A model generated the notes under the pieces. The model did not search any database, was not told where the DNA came from, and was given only the letters and a program-made list of their open reading frames with translations. This document shows, in pieces, positions 33,965-42,400 of a stretch of DNA of 64,000 nucleotides. Origin of the DNA: Mycolicibacterium rutilum (GTDB lineage: Bacteria; Actinomycetota; Actinomycetes; Mycobacteriales; Mycobacteriaceae); assembly GCF_900108565.1 (NCBI RefSeq), contig NZ_LT629971.1, positions 434,001 to 498,000 on the forward strand, written 5' to 3'. Position 1 is the first letter of the stretch, and every line of letters starts with the position of its first letter. The translations under genes were made by a program, and so were the position numbers.

Positions 33965-34963
33965 ATGACCGCAGCACGGACACTCGACCAGTGCGATCTC
34001 GCGGAGGCGCAGCGCGTCGTCGCCGCGATCTCCGACGCGTTCTCGGCCAAGGTCGTCGGGCAGGAGAACCTGCGCGAGTCGCTGCTGATCGGGCTGCTGG
34101 CCGGCGGCCACATCCTCATCGAGAGCGTGCCGGGGCTGGCCAAGACCACCGCGGCGCGGGTCGTCGCCGAGTCGATCGACGGCGGGTTCCGCCGCATCCA
34201 GTGCACGCCGGACCTGCTGCCCAGCGACATCATCGGCACCCAGGTCTACGAGGCCGCCACCAACTCGTTCGTCACCCAGCTGGGCCCCGTGCACACCAAC
34301 ATCGTGCTGCTCGACGAGATCAACCGCTCGAGCGCCAAGACCCAGAGCGCGATGCTCGAGGCGATGGAGGAGCGTCAGACCACGATCGCGGGCACCGAGT
34401 ATCCGATCCCCGAGCCGTTCCTGGTCATCGCGACGCAGAACCCGGTCGACCAGGAGGGCACCTATCCGCTGTCGGAGGCCCAGACCGACCGCTTCATGCT
34501 CAAGGACGTCGTGCACTACCCCTCCGCCGAACAGGAGGTGGAGGTGATGGCGCGGATGGACGCCGGGCTCTACGACAAGGACCACCGCAGCCGGCCGGTC
34601 GCGGGCCTCGACGACGTGCGCCGGTTGCAGGCGGTCGTCCGTCACGTTCACATGGACCGCGCGCTGATGCACTACGCGAGCCAGCTGGTGAGCGTCACCC
34701 GCGAACCCGAGCAGTACCTGCCGCGGCATCTGGCCCGGCTGATCGAATACGGCGCCAGCCCGCGGGCCACCATCGCGTTCTGCAACGCGGCGCGCGCGCT
34801 GGCGCTGCTGTCCGGGCGCGGCCACGTCATCCCCGGTGACGTCGCGCGGCTCGCGCACCGGGTGCTGCGGCACCGCCTCATCCTCGGCTTCGAGGCGGCC
34901 AGCGCGAACATCACCCCGGAAGCCGTCATCGACGCCGTTCTGCAAGCGGTCCGAGTTCCGTAG
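33965..34963 (+). CDS. moxR: MoxR-family AAA+ ATPase
   Basis: This 332-aa AAA+ protein has Walker A ESVPGLAKTTAARVV (MoxR type), Walker B VLLDEINRSSAKTQ, sensor-type IATQNPVDQEGTYPL and a lid domain. MoxR ATPases remodel or activate VWA-domain proteins. It is the first of six co-directional genes (33965-38946) of a moxR operon encoding DUF58, small membrane, two VWA-like and TPR-like proteins. Confidence 0.92.
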   Translation: MTAARTLDQCDLAEAQRVVAAISDAFSAKVVGQENLRESLLIGLLAGGHILIESVPGLAKTTAARVVAESIDGGFRRIQCTPDLLPSDIIGTQVYEAATNSFVTQLGPVHTNIVLLDEINRSSAKTQSAMLEAMEERQTTIAGTEYPIPEPFLVIATQNPVDQEGTYPLSEAQTDRFMLKDVVHYPSAEQEVEVMARMDAGLYDKDHRSRPVAGLDDVRRLQAVVRHVHMDRALMHYASQLVSVTREPEQYLPRHLARLIEYGASPRATIAFCNAARALALLSGRGHVIPGDVARLAHRVLRHRLILGFEAASANITPEAVIDAVLQAVRVP

Positions 34964-34970
34964 CGCGACC

Positions 34971-35840
34971 ATGGGTAAGCACCTCACCACGGCGCGAACG
35001 TATTTCGGCACCGACACCCGCGGCATGCTGGAAGGCGGCCGGTACGCGCTGCTGCACAGCCGCAGCCTGGAGTTCGACGATCTGCGGCCGTACGTGCCCG
35101 GCGACGACGTCCGCGACATCGACTGGAAGGCGTCGGCGCGCTCGGGCCACGTGCTGATCAAACGCTACGTCTCCGAGAAACACCACAAGGTGCTGCTGGT
35201 GGCCGACGCGGGCCGCAAGATGGCCGCGGCGACGCCGACCGGTGAGCGCAAAAGCGATGTCGCCGTGAACATCCTGGGGGCGGTCGGGCTGATCACTTTG
35301 GGCCGCGCCGATCAGATCGGCATGGTGTTCGGCGACACCCGTGGCTGCCTCAACATCCGCCAGCGCCGCGGCGAGACCCACATCGAGAGCATGCTGCACC
35401 GCTACTACGGGCACGCCGCCGCGCGGTCCGGGCCCAGTGACATCGTCTGCCAGTTGGATTACGTGGCAACGCATTACCGCCATCCGATGCTGATCGTCGT
35501 GGTCTCCGACGAGCCCGACGTCGACGATCGCCTGGCCGAGGCGGTCGCCCGGCTGACAGCCCGCCACGATGTGCTGTGGGCGATGGTCACCGACATGCCC
35601 GCCGTGGGCATGGGCGACGACCGCGCCGGCTTCGACGTCTCCACCGGCCGGTACGTCCTCGACGGCGCGACGCTGGGCGCGCGGGTGGTGGCCGCCTATC
35701 GGCGCGCCGAGCAGGACCGGATCCGGCGGCTCGCCGACTTCATGACCGCCAACGCGGTGCCGCACACCAGGATCGACGGCAGCAGCGAGATCCGGGCCCG
35801 CCTCGTCGAACTCACCGGGGTGTTCGCCCGTGCCGGATGA
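34971..35840 (+). CDS. DUF58 protein
   Basis: This 289-aa protein has the DUF58 signature LEFDDLRPYVPGDDVRDIDW, then a VWA-like fold (VLLVADAGRKM...). DUF58 proteins occur with MoxR and are thought to be assembly or substrate-adaptor proteins. The MIDAS-like DAGRK lacks the usual DxSxS. It starts 7 nt after moxR and overlaps the next gene by 11 bp. Confidence 0.88.
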   Translation: MGKHLTTARTYFGTDTRGMLEGGRYALLHSRSLEFDDLRPYVPGDDVRDIDWKASARSGHVLIKRYVSEKHHKVLLVADAGRKMAAATPTGERKSDVAVNILGAVGLITLGRADQIGMVFGDTRGCLNIRQRRGETHIESMLHRYYGHAAARSGPSDIVCQLDYVATHYRHPMLIVVVSDEPDVDDRLAEAVARLTARHDVLWAMVTDMPAVGMGDDRAGFDVSTGRYVLDGATLGARVVAAYRRAEQDRIRRLADFMTANAVPHTRIDGSSEIRARLVELTGVFARAG

Positions 35841-36303
35841 CCTGCTGCGGTTCGTCGGCGGCCCTTCGCCGTACTGGACCGGATGGCTGTGGTTGGGGCT
35901 GGCGCTGCTGCTGATGGTGATCGTTTGGTACGCAGTCGTTCTGGTGTGGACACTACCGGCGGACCGGCTGCGGCGCCTGCCCGCGGTGCGGGTGCTGCAC
36001 GCACGCCTGCTGCGGCGCCGCTTCGCGTCGGCGGTGCGGAGCATCGTCGCCCGGCACCGCGACGGCGACCTCAGCACCGCGCAGGCAGGTGCGGCGATGA
36101 GCCGGACCCTGCGCAGCTTCCTGCACCAGGCGACCGGCGCGCGCACGCAGTACATGCATCTCGACGCGATCGGCGCCGGCGCCCTGGCGCCCGCCGCGCC
36201 GGTGCTGGCGGCGCTCGACGACGCCCAGTTCAACCAGGCGTCGCCGGTGCGCGTCGGTGAGGTCGGGGCCGACACCGAGGAGCTGATCCGGACATGGCCC
36301 TGA
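35830..36303 (+). CDS. Small membrane protein of the moxR operon
   Basis: This 157-aa protein has one transmembrane segment (about residues 18-42: WLWLGLALLLMVIVWYAVVLVW) followed by a basic cytoplasmic helical domain (RRRFASAVRSIVARHRDGDL). The position after DUF58 resembles the DUF4381/BatD-neighbour subunit of moxR-bat clusters, but I do not recognise the family. It overlaps both neighbours, so it is translated with them. Confidence 0.75.
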   Translation: MPDDLLRFVGGPSPYWTGWLWLGLALLLMVIVWYAVVLVWTLPADRLRRLPAVRVLHARLLRRRFASAVRSIVARHRDGDLSTAQAGAAMSRTLRSFLHQATGARTQYMHLDAIGAGALAPAAPVLAALDDAQFNQASPVRVGEVGADTEELIRTWP

Positions 36304-37298
36304 CGTGGTGGCCGGTTGCGGTCGTCGGGTTCGTCTGTCTCGCAACAGCTGTGGCGATGGCGCTGCTGTTGCCGACCGAACAGACCGAACGCCGGCTGCG
36401 GCCGCTGGCCAACTCCGCCCGGCTGACGCGACTGCCGGAGTACGCGCGGATCGCCCGGGCCAGGACCGTGTCGATGCTCGTGACGATCGCGCTGCTGGTG
36501 CTGTTGTTCGCGGCAGCGACGGTCGCCAGCGCCCGTCCCAGCGGGGTGTGGTGGTCGATGCAGCCGCCCGACGTCGGCGATGACATCATGCTGTGCGTCG
36601 GCGCCCCGGTCACCGACCCGGCCACCGGCGAGTTCCTCACCTACTTCGCCGCCCAGGCGAGAACGTATGGCACGCAACGGATCGGGTTGACCTCCACCAA
36701 CCGCCGGGTAATCCCGCTGACGCGGGACTACCAGTACGCCGTCGAACGGCTCGGCGACGCCGCACGCGTCGCGACCCTCCCCGACGACGAGACGTTGTCG
36801 CCGGCGCAGCGCTCGGCCAAGCGCGCGACCGTCGCGGCGTTCACGGCGCCGGTGACCTACGCGGACTACGCGCCGACCGCGGCCGACGCACTCGCGTTGT
36901 GCCTGACCGGGTTTCCGGCCGACGACGCGCCGGGCGACCGTCGCCGGTCCCTGATCTACCTGGGCCCCGGCGACCTTCGCGCACCGGATGACCCGCGACC
37001 GTCGCTGTTCACCGACGACCAGGTCACCGAGCTGGCCCGCGAGCGCGGCGTCCAGGTCAACGCGCTGGTGTCGTCGCCCGGCGCGATCAGGACCGTCGTC
37101 GAGGAGACCTACGGGCGGTATGCCCCGATCGGTGCCGACCTCGCCACGCAGTTGGACGGGATCCGCGCCCACCCGCCGGAGGCCGACCGGACGGCCACGG
37201 TGGCCGGGTACCGCGGCGACGTCCCGACCATCCCGCTGGCCGTGGGTGTCGCGGTGGCCGCGCTGCTGTGTCTGTCGTTGGTGGTGTTACGGCGATGA
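36294..37298 (+). CDS. BatA-like membrane protein with degenerate VWA region
   Basis: This 334-aa protein has two N-terminal TM segments, a large soluble domain, and a C-terminal TM segment, the layout of BatA-type proteins. The core DVGDDIMLCVGAPVTDP occupies the place of the VWA first strand but lacks the MIDAS DxSxS motif, so metal-dependent binding is doubtful. It is coupled to the next gene by ATGA. Confidence 0.68.
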   Translation: MALTWWPVAVVGFVCLATAVAMALLLPTEQTERRLRPLANSARLTRLPEYARIARARTVSMLVTIALLVLLFAAATVASARPSGVWWSMQPPDVGDDIMLCVGAPVTDPATGEFLTYFAAQARTYGTQRIGLTSTNRRVIPLTRDYQYAVERLGDAARVATLPDDETLSPAQRSAKRATVAAFTAPVTYADYAPTAADALALCLTGFPADDAPGDRRRSLIYLGPGDLRAPDDPRPSLFTDDQVTELARERGVQVNALVSSPGAIRTVVEETYGRYAPIGADLATQLDGIRAHPPEADRTATVAGYRGDVPTIPLAVGVAVAALLCLSLVVLRR

Positions 37299-38236
37299 CG
37301 TTCTCCCCCGTGATACCGCCCGCCGTGCTGATCGCGGTCGCCGTCCTCGCGGTCGTGCTGCGGCTCATCACCATGCGCCAGCTCGCCGGCCGCGCCGGTC
37401 AGCGCTGGACGACCGTGTGGCGGTGGTCCGGGCTGACGCTGGCAGTGGTGCTGATGCTGATCGCCGCCGCCCGTCCCGCGATCGGCGGCGACGGCCCCGA
37501 CGCCACCGCCGCGGGCACCACCGGTGCCCCCGACGACGTGCCCAACGTCTTCCTGATCGTCGACCGGTCGGCGGACACCGCGGTTCCCGACTACGACGGC
37601 CGACCCCGCATCGCCGGGATCCGCGACGACGTCACCGCTCTCGTCGACCACTACCCCGGCGCCCGGTTCGCGTTGATCACGTTCGCCTCGCGGCCATCCC
37701 TGGAATGGCCACTGTCCGAGGACGCCTGGAGCCTGGGGTCGACCGTCGCCGGGGTGACGGCCCTCGCCGGCGAGGACGCCGTCGGCGTGAACGCGGCGGC
37801 CGCGTCGAACGTGCTGCGCTACCAACTCATCGCGGCCGGCCAGCGGACGCCGGGGGCACCGAACCTGGTGTTCTACTTCGGCCCCGGCGCGCCCGGATCG
37901 CAGGCGCCGCAGGGCGAGTTCGAGCCGACGGCCGGTTCGGTCGACGGCGGCGCGGTGTTCGGCTACGGCGCCGCACGCGACGACGCGGGGCTGCAACGCA
38001 TCGCCGACCAGCTCGGTGTGCCGTACGTGCCCCGCGACCCTGCGCAGCCCGTCGCCGACGCCGCGCCGGAGGTCGCGGGGGTGGCCGCGGGCCCCGCGCC
38101 ACTCGAGCGCCCCGACCACACAGACCTGTACTGGGTGTTCACGCTGGCGGCCGCGGTGCTGCTGCTCTTCGAGATCTTCCTCAACCTGCGCGAGTACCGG
38201 GCCGCCAGGACCGCCCGACGGGAGGTGACACTGTGA
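37295..38236 (+). CDS. VWA-like membrane protein
   Basis: This 313-aa protein has TM segments near residues 8-28 and 45-62, a VWA-like domain starting NVFLIVDRSADTAVPDY (MIDAS-like DRSAD) and a C-terminal TM segment (VFTLAAAVLLLFEIFLNL). It fits the BatA/BatB role in moxR operons. Overlaps on both sides (ATGA and GTGA) show tight coupling. Confidence 0.75.
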   Translation: MTFSPVIPPAVLIAVAVLAVVLRLITMRQLAGRAGQRWTTVWRWSGLTLAVVLMLIAAARPAIGGDGPDATAAGTTGAPDDVPNVFLIVDRSADTAVPDYDGRPRIAGIRDDVTALVDHYPGARFALITFASRPSLEWPLSEDAWSLGSTVAGVTALAGEDAVGVNAAAASNVLRYQLIAAGQRTPGAPNLVFYFGPGAPGSQAPQGEFEPTAGSVDGGAVFGYGAARDDAGLQRIADQLGVPYVPRDPAQPVADAAPEVAGVAAGPAPLERPDHTDLYWVFTLAAAVLLLFEIFLNLREYRAARTARREVTL

Positions 38237-38946
38237 GGGCGCGGCCTCGCCGGCTGCGGCTGCGGCGACGTCTCATCCTCGCGTCGGCGTTGCCGGCCGT
38301 CGTCGCCGTCGTCCTCGCCGTCAAGCTGATATCCGTTGTGGTAGCGGGCAATTCAGCCGTCTCGAACTTCGCCGCCGGTGACACGGACGGGCTGAGCGGT
38401 GACGTGTCGACGCTGAGCCTGCTCAACATCGTCGAACCGGCGAAGGCCCCGTTCGCCGCGGGCACCCTGGCGGTGCTGCAGAACCGGCTCGCCGACGCCG
38501 ACCGCCACTTCGCCGAGGCGCTGGATCGCACGCCGCCCGACCAGTCTTGCCCGCTGCTGGTCAACCTCGAGCTGGTGCGCGAGCGGCAGGGCGACGTCGA
38601 CGCCTGGGAGAACCGGCCCGACGCCGCCCGCGAGACCTACCTGCGGGCGCTGGACCTGGTGGCGTCCGCACCGACCGGCTGCTTCGAGGGCAACGCCGAC
38701 CCAGATGCCGAGCGCCGCGCGGTCCGCGCCGACGCGGCGCCCCGGCTGTCGGCGAAACTGGCCGGGCTCACTGCGCTGCCACCTCCGCCACCGCCGCCCG
38801 CTGCCGCGCCCGTACCGCCGCCTGCTGCCGCACCGCCTCCCCCGCCGGAACCGGACTCACCGCAGGACGCGCTGCTGCTCGACCCGGGCGCCGGCGACCC
38901 GCTCGACAAGTTGCAGCAGATGCTGCGCGACGCGGCCGCCGGTTAA
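38233..38946 (+). CDS. TPR-like, proline-rich membrane protein
   Basis: This 237-aa protein has a basic N-terminus with one TM segment (LILASALPAVVAVVLAVKLI), helical repeats resembling TPR units (FAAGTLAVLQNRLADADRHF; ARETYLRALDLV), and a low-complexity C-terminal proline/alanine linker. It corresponds to BatC-like TPR proteins at the end of moxR operons. It starts at GTG 38233 and ends 4 bp into the convergent SnoaL-like gene. Confidence 0.7.
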   Translation: MRARPRRLRLRRRLILASALPAVVAVVLAVKLISVVVAGNSAVSNFAAGDTDGLSGDVSTLSLLNIVEPAKAPFAAGTLAVLQNRLADADRHFAEALDRTPPDQSCPLLVNLELVRERQGDVDAWENRPDAARETYLRALDLVASAPTGCFEGNADPDAERRAVRADAAPRLSAKLAGLTALPPPPPPPAAAPVPPPAAAPPPPPEPDSPQDALLLDPGAGDPLDKLQQMLRDAAAG

Positions 38947-39287
38947 CCCGCCGCGGTACTGGTCCAGTACTCGGCGATGCGGCCGTCGGCGATCCGCAGG
39001 ATGTCGTTGCCGGTGAACCTCTTCGGGCCGTCCTTGGCCGCCCCGGTGCCGATCCACCGCGCCGCGAGGAGGTCGCCGTCGACGAACGGTTCCACCTCGA
39101 TGACGAACTTCAGGTCGGCCAGCATGCGTTGCGTCTCCCCCACGACCGCCTCCAGCTCCGACGGCCCGCGCACCTCCCGTCCCGGCCAGTGCCCCACGAA
39201 GTCGTCGGTCACCAATTCGGCGGCGACGGGCTCGCCCGCCCACAACTCGTTCAACCACCGGCCATAGAGGTTTTTCGGAGAGGTCAT
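38943..39287 (-). CDS. SnoaL/NTF2-like protein
   Basis: This 114-aa protein contains VTDDFVGHWPGREVRGPSE, ARWIGTGAA and ADGRIAEYW, the cone-shaped SnoaL/NTF2 fold that serves as cyclase, isomerase or binding domain. The reaction is unknown. It is not part of the moxR operon, being on the opposite strand. Confidence 0.75.
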   Translation of the reverse strand: MTSPKNLYGRWLNELWAGEPVAAELVTDDFVGHWPGREVRGPSELEAVVGETQRMLADLKFVIEVEPFVDGDLLAARWIGTGAAKDGPKRFTGNDILRIADGRIAEYWTSTAAG

Positions 39288-39475
39288 GACCGTTACTTAC
39301 CCGGCGAAATGCACAGATGCAATCCGCTGTGCGAACGGGACGACGCCAAAAGGACACGTTGCGGTTGCTGATTTTGCGGACGCTCCCGGGGACCGTGCCA
39401 CCACGCGCTCGTCAAGATCGGTTCACCGAAATTGCGCGGATGGCATCCGGATTAGCTGACTTTTTGGTGCACTAT

Positions 39476-39493
39476 CCGCACAACGATGTGCGG
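39476..39493. other. Short hairpin downstream of aminotransferase gene
   Basis: CCGCACA-ACGA-TGTGCGG is a perfect 7-bp hairpin 36 bp past the end of the minus-strand aminotransferase gene. There is no U-tract, so it is only a possible 3' end stabiliser or terminator. The rest of 39288-39528 shows no recognisable gene. Confidence 0.35.
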
Positions 39494-39528
39494 TACGCAC
39501 AGCATTTCGCGGTGCGGCCGGTGAACAA

Positions 39529-40572
39529 TTACCGAAGGGCGGCCAGCAGTAAATCGAGGTCGTCCTCGTTGTTGTAGAGGTGAAATCCGACCCGAACGGC
39601 ACCCGCCCGCACCGCGGCCCGGATGCCCGCCCGCGCCAGTCGGTCGGCGGCGCCGTCGACCGGCAGCGACACGATCGCCGATTCCTGCGCCGGCAGCTCC
39701 AGCGCGGCGCGCAACCGGTCGGCCAGGCCGACGGTGTGCCGCTCGACGGCCGCCCGGTCCAGCGATGCGAGCCACGGCAGCGTCAATCCCGCGCCCAGCA
39801 CGCTGAACCAGCTTGGCGAGAGGTCGAACCGCCGCGCGTCGTCGGCCAACCGCAACGGCAACCCGTAGATCGACTGCCAGGGTTCGGTGCCCGCGTACCA
39901 GTTGGCGGCATGCGGCGTCATCAAGTCACTGATCCTCGGGCGCAACGACATCCACGCGGTGCCGCGCGGCGCCAGCAGCCACTTGTAGACGGCCGCCACG
40001 GTGACGTCGGCCCAACTCAGGTCGAGGTTCTTCCAGCCCAGCGCCTGCGTGACGTCGACGATCGTGAGGGTGTCGGCGCCGTCGAGGGATCGGCGCAGCG
40101 CCTCGACGTCGAGCACCGCGCCGGTGGCGGACTGGACGAGGCTCACCGCGACGACGTCGAAATCGGCCGCGGCGTCGATCAGTTCGTCGGCGGGCAGTTC
40201 GGTGACCGTGACACCGCGGCCGGCCTGCGCCGCGAAGGGGAAGGTGGTGCTGGTGAACTCACCGGGCAGCACGACGACGCGGCTGCCGTCGGGGATGGCG
40301 GCCGCGACCAGACCCAGCAGCCCCGACACCGTCGCTCCCATCGTCACCGAATCGGCGGGCACCCCGGCGAGCGCGGCGTAGCCGGTGCGGGCCGCGCGCG
40401 TCGACTCGTCGAACGACGGGACGTCCATGGTGCCGGCCTGCCACCGGGCGATGCAGTCGTGCAGTGCCTCGACGACGAACCGCGGAGGCAATCCGTACGT
40501 GGGGCTGTTGAGGAAGCCGGCCGCTCCGGCGAAGTGGGCGCCGAACGCTTCCCGCGCGGCGGCGTCCGTCAC
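39529..40572 (-). CDS. PLP-dependent class V aminotransferase-like protein
   Basis: This 347-aa protein is a type I fold PLP enzyme of the cysteine desulfurase/kynureninase-like group: LNSPTYGLPPR, VVVLPGEFTSTTFPF, TIVDVTQALGW and the PLP lysine in AAVYKWLLAPRG. It may be an isopenicillin N epimerase- or NifS-like enzyme; the substrate is unknown. Its start overlaps the DUF4229 stop by 4 nt. Confidence 0.83.
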   Translation of the reverse strand: MTDAAAREAFGAHFAGAAGFLNSPTYGLPPRFVVEALHDCIARWQAGTMDVPSFDESTRAARTGYAALAGVPADSVTMGATVSGLLGLVAAAIPDGSRVVVLPGEFTSTTFPFAAQAGRGVTVTELPADELIDAAADFDVVAVSLVQSATGAVLDVEALRRSLDGADTLTIVDVTQALGWKNLDLSWADVTVAAVYKWLLAPRGTAWMSLRPRISDLMTPHAANWYAGTEPWQSIYGLPLRLADDARRFDLSPSWFSVLGAGLTLPWLASLDRAAVERHTVGLADRLRAALELPAQESAIVSLPVDGAADRLARAGIRAAVRAGAVRVGFHLYNNEDDLDLLLAALR

Positions 40573-40877
40573 GGCGTCGGGGGTTCCTCGCCGCGCAGCC
40601 GCGCCTGCAGTTGTTCGCGGTCGCGGCGCCGACGTTCGTCGACCGCAGCAATGCTGGCCGTCGCCCGGCGGCGCAGCGGTGCGAGCAGCCAGATGCCCAA
40701 CGGCAGCGCGAGCACGAACGCGAAGAGCAGCGCGACGATGAGCGGAAACTCGCGCAGTCCGATCAGATGTCCGACGCCGAGGATGACGCCCGTCAGCACC
40801 GCGACCAGCAGCAGCCGGGCTGCCACGTAGAGCGCCACATCGAGTACGAGCCGAGTTCCTGGCCGAGCATCAGACAC
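40569..40877 (-). CDS. DUF4229 membrane protein (Rv0531-type)
   Basis: This 102-aa protein from GTG 40877 has two hydrophobic segments (about residues 10-35 and 42-66, with LLLVAVLTGVILGVGHLIG) and a charged C-terminus (RDREQLQARLRGEEPPTP). It matches DUF4229 proteins and Rv0531 (about 105 aa) in size and position. Function unknown. Its GTG is 51 bp from the divergent small gene at 40928. Confidence 0.75.
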   Translation of the reverse strand: MSDARPGTRLVLDVALYVAARLLLVAVLTGVILGVGHLIGLREFPLIVALLFAFVLALPLGIWLLAPLRRRATASIAAVDERRRRDREQLQARLRGEEPPTP

Positions 40878-40927
40878 GAACCGAGCGTACCGACGGCGCG
40901 TATATTCGAGGCAAGGAGGTTTTTTCG

Positions 40928-41089
40928 GTGGCGTATCTGCTCCTGATTCTCGTGCTGGCTGCGTTGATCTATCTCGGCTGGCGAATGACACGAGATTCTT
41001 CGAGCCGTCAGCGGACCCGCGTGATCGGGCCCGACGACGACCCTGAATTCCTGCGCCGGCTCGGCCAGGAAGACAATCCGCGGCCCTAG
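40928..41089 (+). CDS. Small single-pass membrane protein (Rv0530A-type)
   Basis: This 53-aa protein starts at GTG 40928, 8 nt after AAGGAGG (40912-40918). It has one TM segment (LLLILVLAALIYLGWRM) followed by a polar tail DDDPEFLRRLGQEDNPRP. It fits the small Rv0530A homologue. The stop overlaps the convergent ParA-like gene by 4 bp. Confidence 0.75.
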   Translation: MAYLLLILVLAALIYLGWRMTRDSSSRQRTRVIGPDDDPEFLRRLGQEDNPRP

Positions 41090-42297
41090 GCAGGGCGGCG
41101 CGCGCCGACGAACCCCGCGGCGACCACGGCGGAGAGCTCGAGCAGCGCGCTGCGGGTCTCCGGTTTGAGACTGTCGAGGCTGATCTCGGCGCCCTCTTCG
41201 AGGTGCGGATCGAACGGCACCTGCAGCACCGCTCTGCAACGCCGGTTGAAATGGTCGACGACCTTCTTCATGTCGACCTTGCCCGACCGCGGCCGCACCG
41301 CGTTGATCACCGCCACCGAGTTGCGCACCATCTCCTGGTGGCCGTGGGCGTCGAGCCAGTCCAGCGTCGCCGACGCGCTGCGGGCCCCGTCGACCGACCC
41401 GGAACTGACGACCACCAGCGCGTCGGCCTTGGACAGCACGGCCGCCATCGCCGAATGCATCAGGCCGGTGCCGCAATCGGTGAGCACCAGGCTGTAGAAC
41501 CGTTCGAGGACGTCCAGGGTGCGGATGTAGTCGTCGGAGCTGAACGCCTCCGACACCGCGGGGTCGCTCTCGGAGGCCAGCACCTCGAGGCGGCTCGGCC
41601 CCTGTGAGGTGTAGGCGCGCACATCGCTGTAGGCCTGGATACCTTCGGCGTCGCGCAGCAGGTGGCGCACGGTCGCCGGGGTTTCCAGCGGCACCTTCTG
41701 GCTGAGCGTCCCGCGGTCGGGGTTGGCGTCGACGGCGATCACCCGGTCACCCCGGACCGAGGCGAGGGTGGCACCCAGCGTCGCGGTGATCGTGGTCTTG
41801 CCGACGCCGCCCTTCAGCGACAGCACCGCGATCCGGTAGCAACCCCGCAGCGGCCGTTGCACCTGCGCGGTGAGGGTGCGACGGCGAACGGTCTTCGGGC
41901 CCTCCCCGAGGTTGATCAGCTTGGCCGACCCGTAGTACAGCCAGCGGCGCCAGCCCTCCGACGGCGCGCGTTTGCGCTCGCCGAGCAACGCGACCGTGGA
42001 CAGGTCCAGATACGGCGGCGGGTCCTCGTAGCCCGGGTCGCCGTAGACCTGCGGCCCGTAGACGGGCGGCGCGTAGACCGGCGGTTCGTACACGGGCGGT
42101 TCGACGGGTGCGACGTCGACCGGTGGCACCGGTATCCCGTTGGGCGGTGTCGGCGCCGTCCATTCTGGCGGCGGCTCGGCGGACGGATCGCTGAAACGAC
42201 TCTGCGCGCGGAATCCACCTGGCGCATAAGCGTTTTCAGGAATCACCGACGGAGAAGCCACATCTTTCGAGAGGCGGTGCGCCGGTTGGTCGGACAC
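41086..42297 (-). CDS. ParA/MinD-like ATPase with proline-rich N-terminus (Rv0530-type)
   Basis: This 403-aa protein has a 95-residue low-complexity N-terminus rich in Pro/Tyr (PPVYEPPVYAPPVYGP) followed by a deviant-Walker ATPase domain: LSLKGGVGKTTITATLGATL (about residue 160), VDANPDRGTLSQ and LVLTDCGTGL. The layout resembles Rv0530 and the EspI-type proteins of ESX loci. A role in positioning a membrane complex or in secretion is inferred. Confidence 0.85.
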   Translation of the reverse strand: MSDQPAHRLSKDVASPSVIPENAYAPGGFRAQSRFSDPSAEPPPEWTAPTPPNGIPVPPVDVAPVEPPVYEPPVYAPPVYGPQVYGDPGYEDPPPYLDLSTVALLGERKRAPSEGWRRWLYYGSAKLINLGEGPKTVRRRTLTAQVQRPLRGCYRIAVLSLKGGVGKTTITATLGATLASVRGDRVIAVDANPDRGTLSQKVPLETPATVRHLLRDAEGIQAYSDVRAYTSQGPSRLEVLASESDPAVSEAFSSDDYIRTLDVLERFYSLVLTDCGTGLMHSAMAAVLSKADALVVVSSGSVDGARSASATLDWLDAHGHQEMVRNSVAVINAVRPRSGKVDMKKVVDHFNRRCRAVLQVPFDPHLEEGAEISLDSLKPETRSALLELSAVVAAGFVGARRPA

Positions 42298-42400
42298 GCT
42301 GGAGTTCTCCCGTGGCTTCGCTTGGCTGTCGGATAGAGCTTAGCGAAGCCGACCGGTGAAGGCCGGATGCGCGCCGACCGGTGAGTTGCCTCGACGGGGT

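Noticed and set aside
34926..37172. Long minus-strand open frame opposite the moxR operon
   Set aside because: Same GC shadow effect; no domain, no ribosome binding site, and fully covered by coupled plus-strand genes.
39317..39577. 86-codon plus-strand frame in the 39288-39528 gap
   Set aside because: It runs into the antisense of the aminotransferase gene, has no ribosome binding site and no recognisable protein features.
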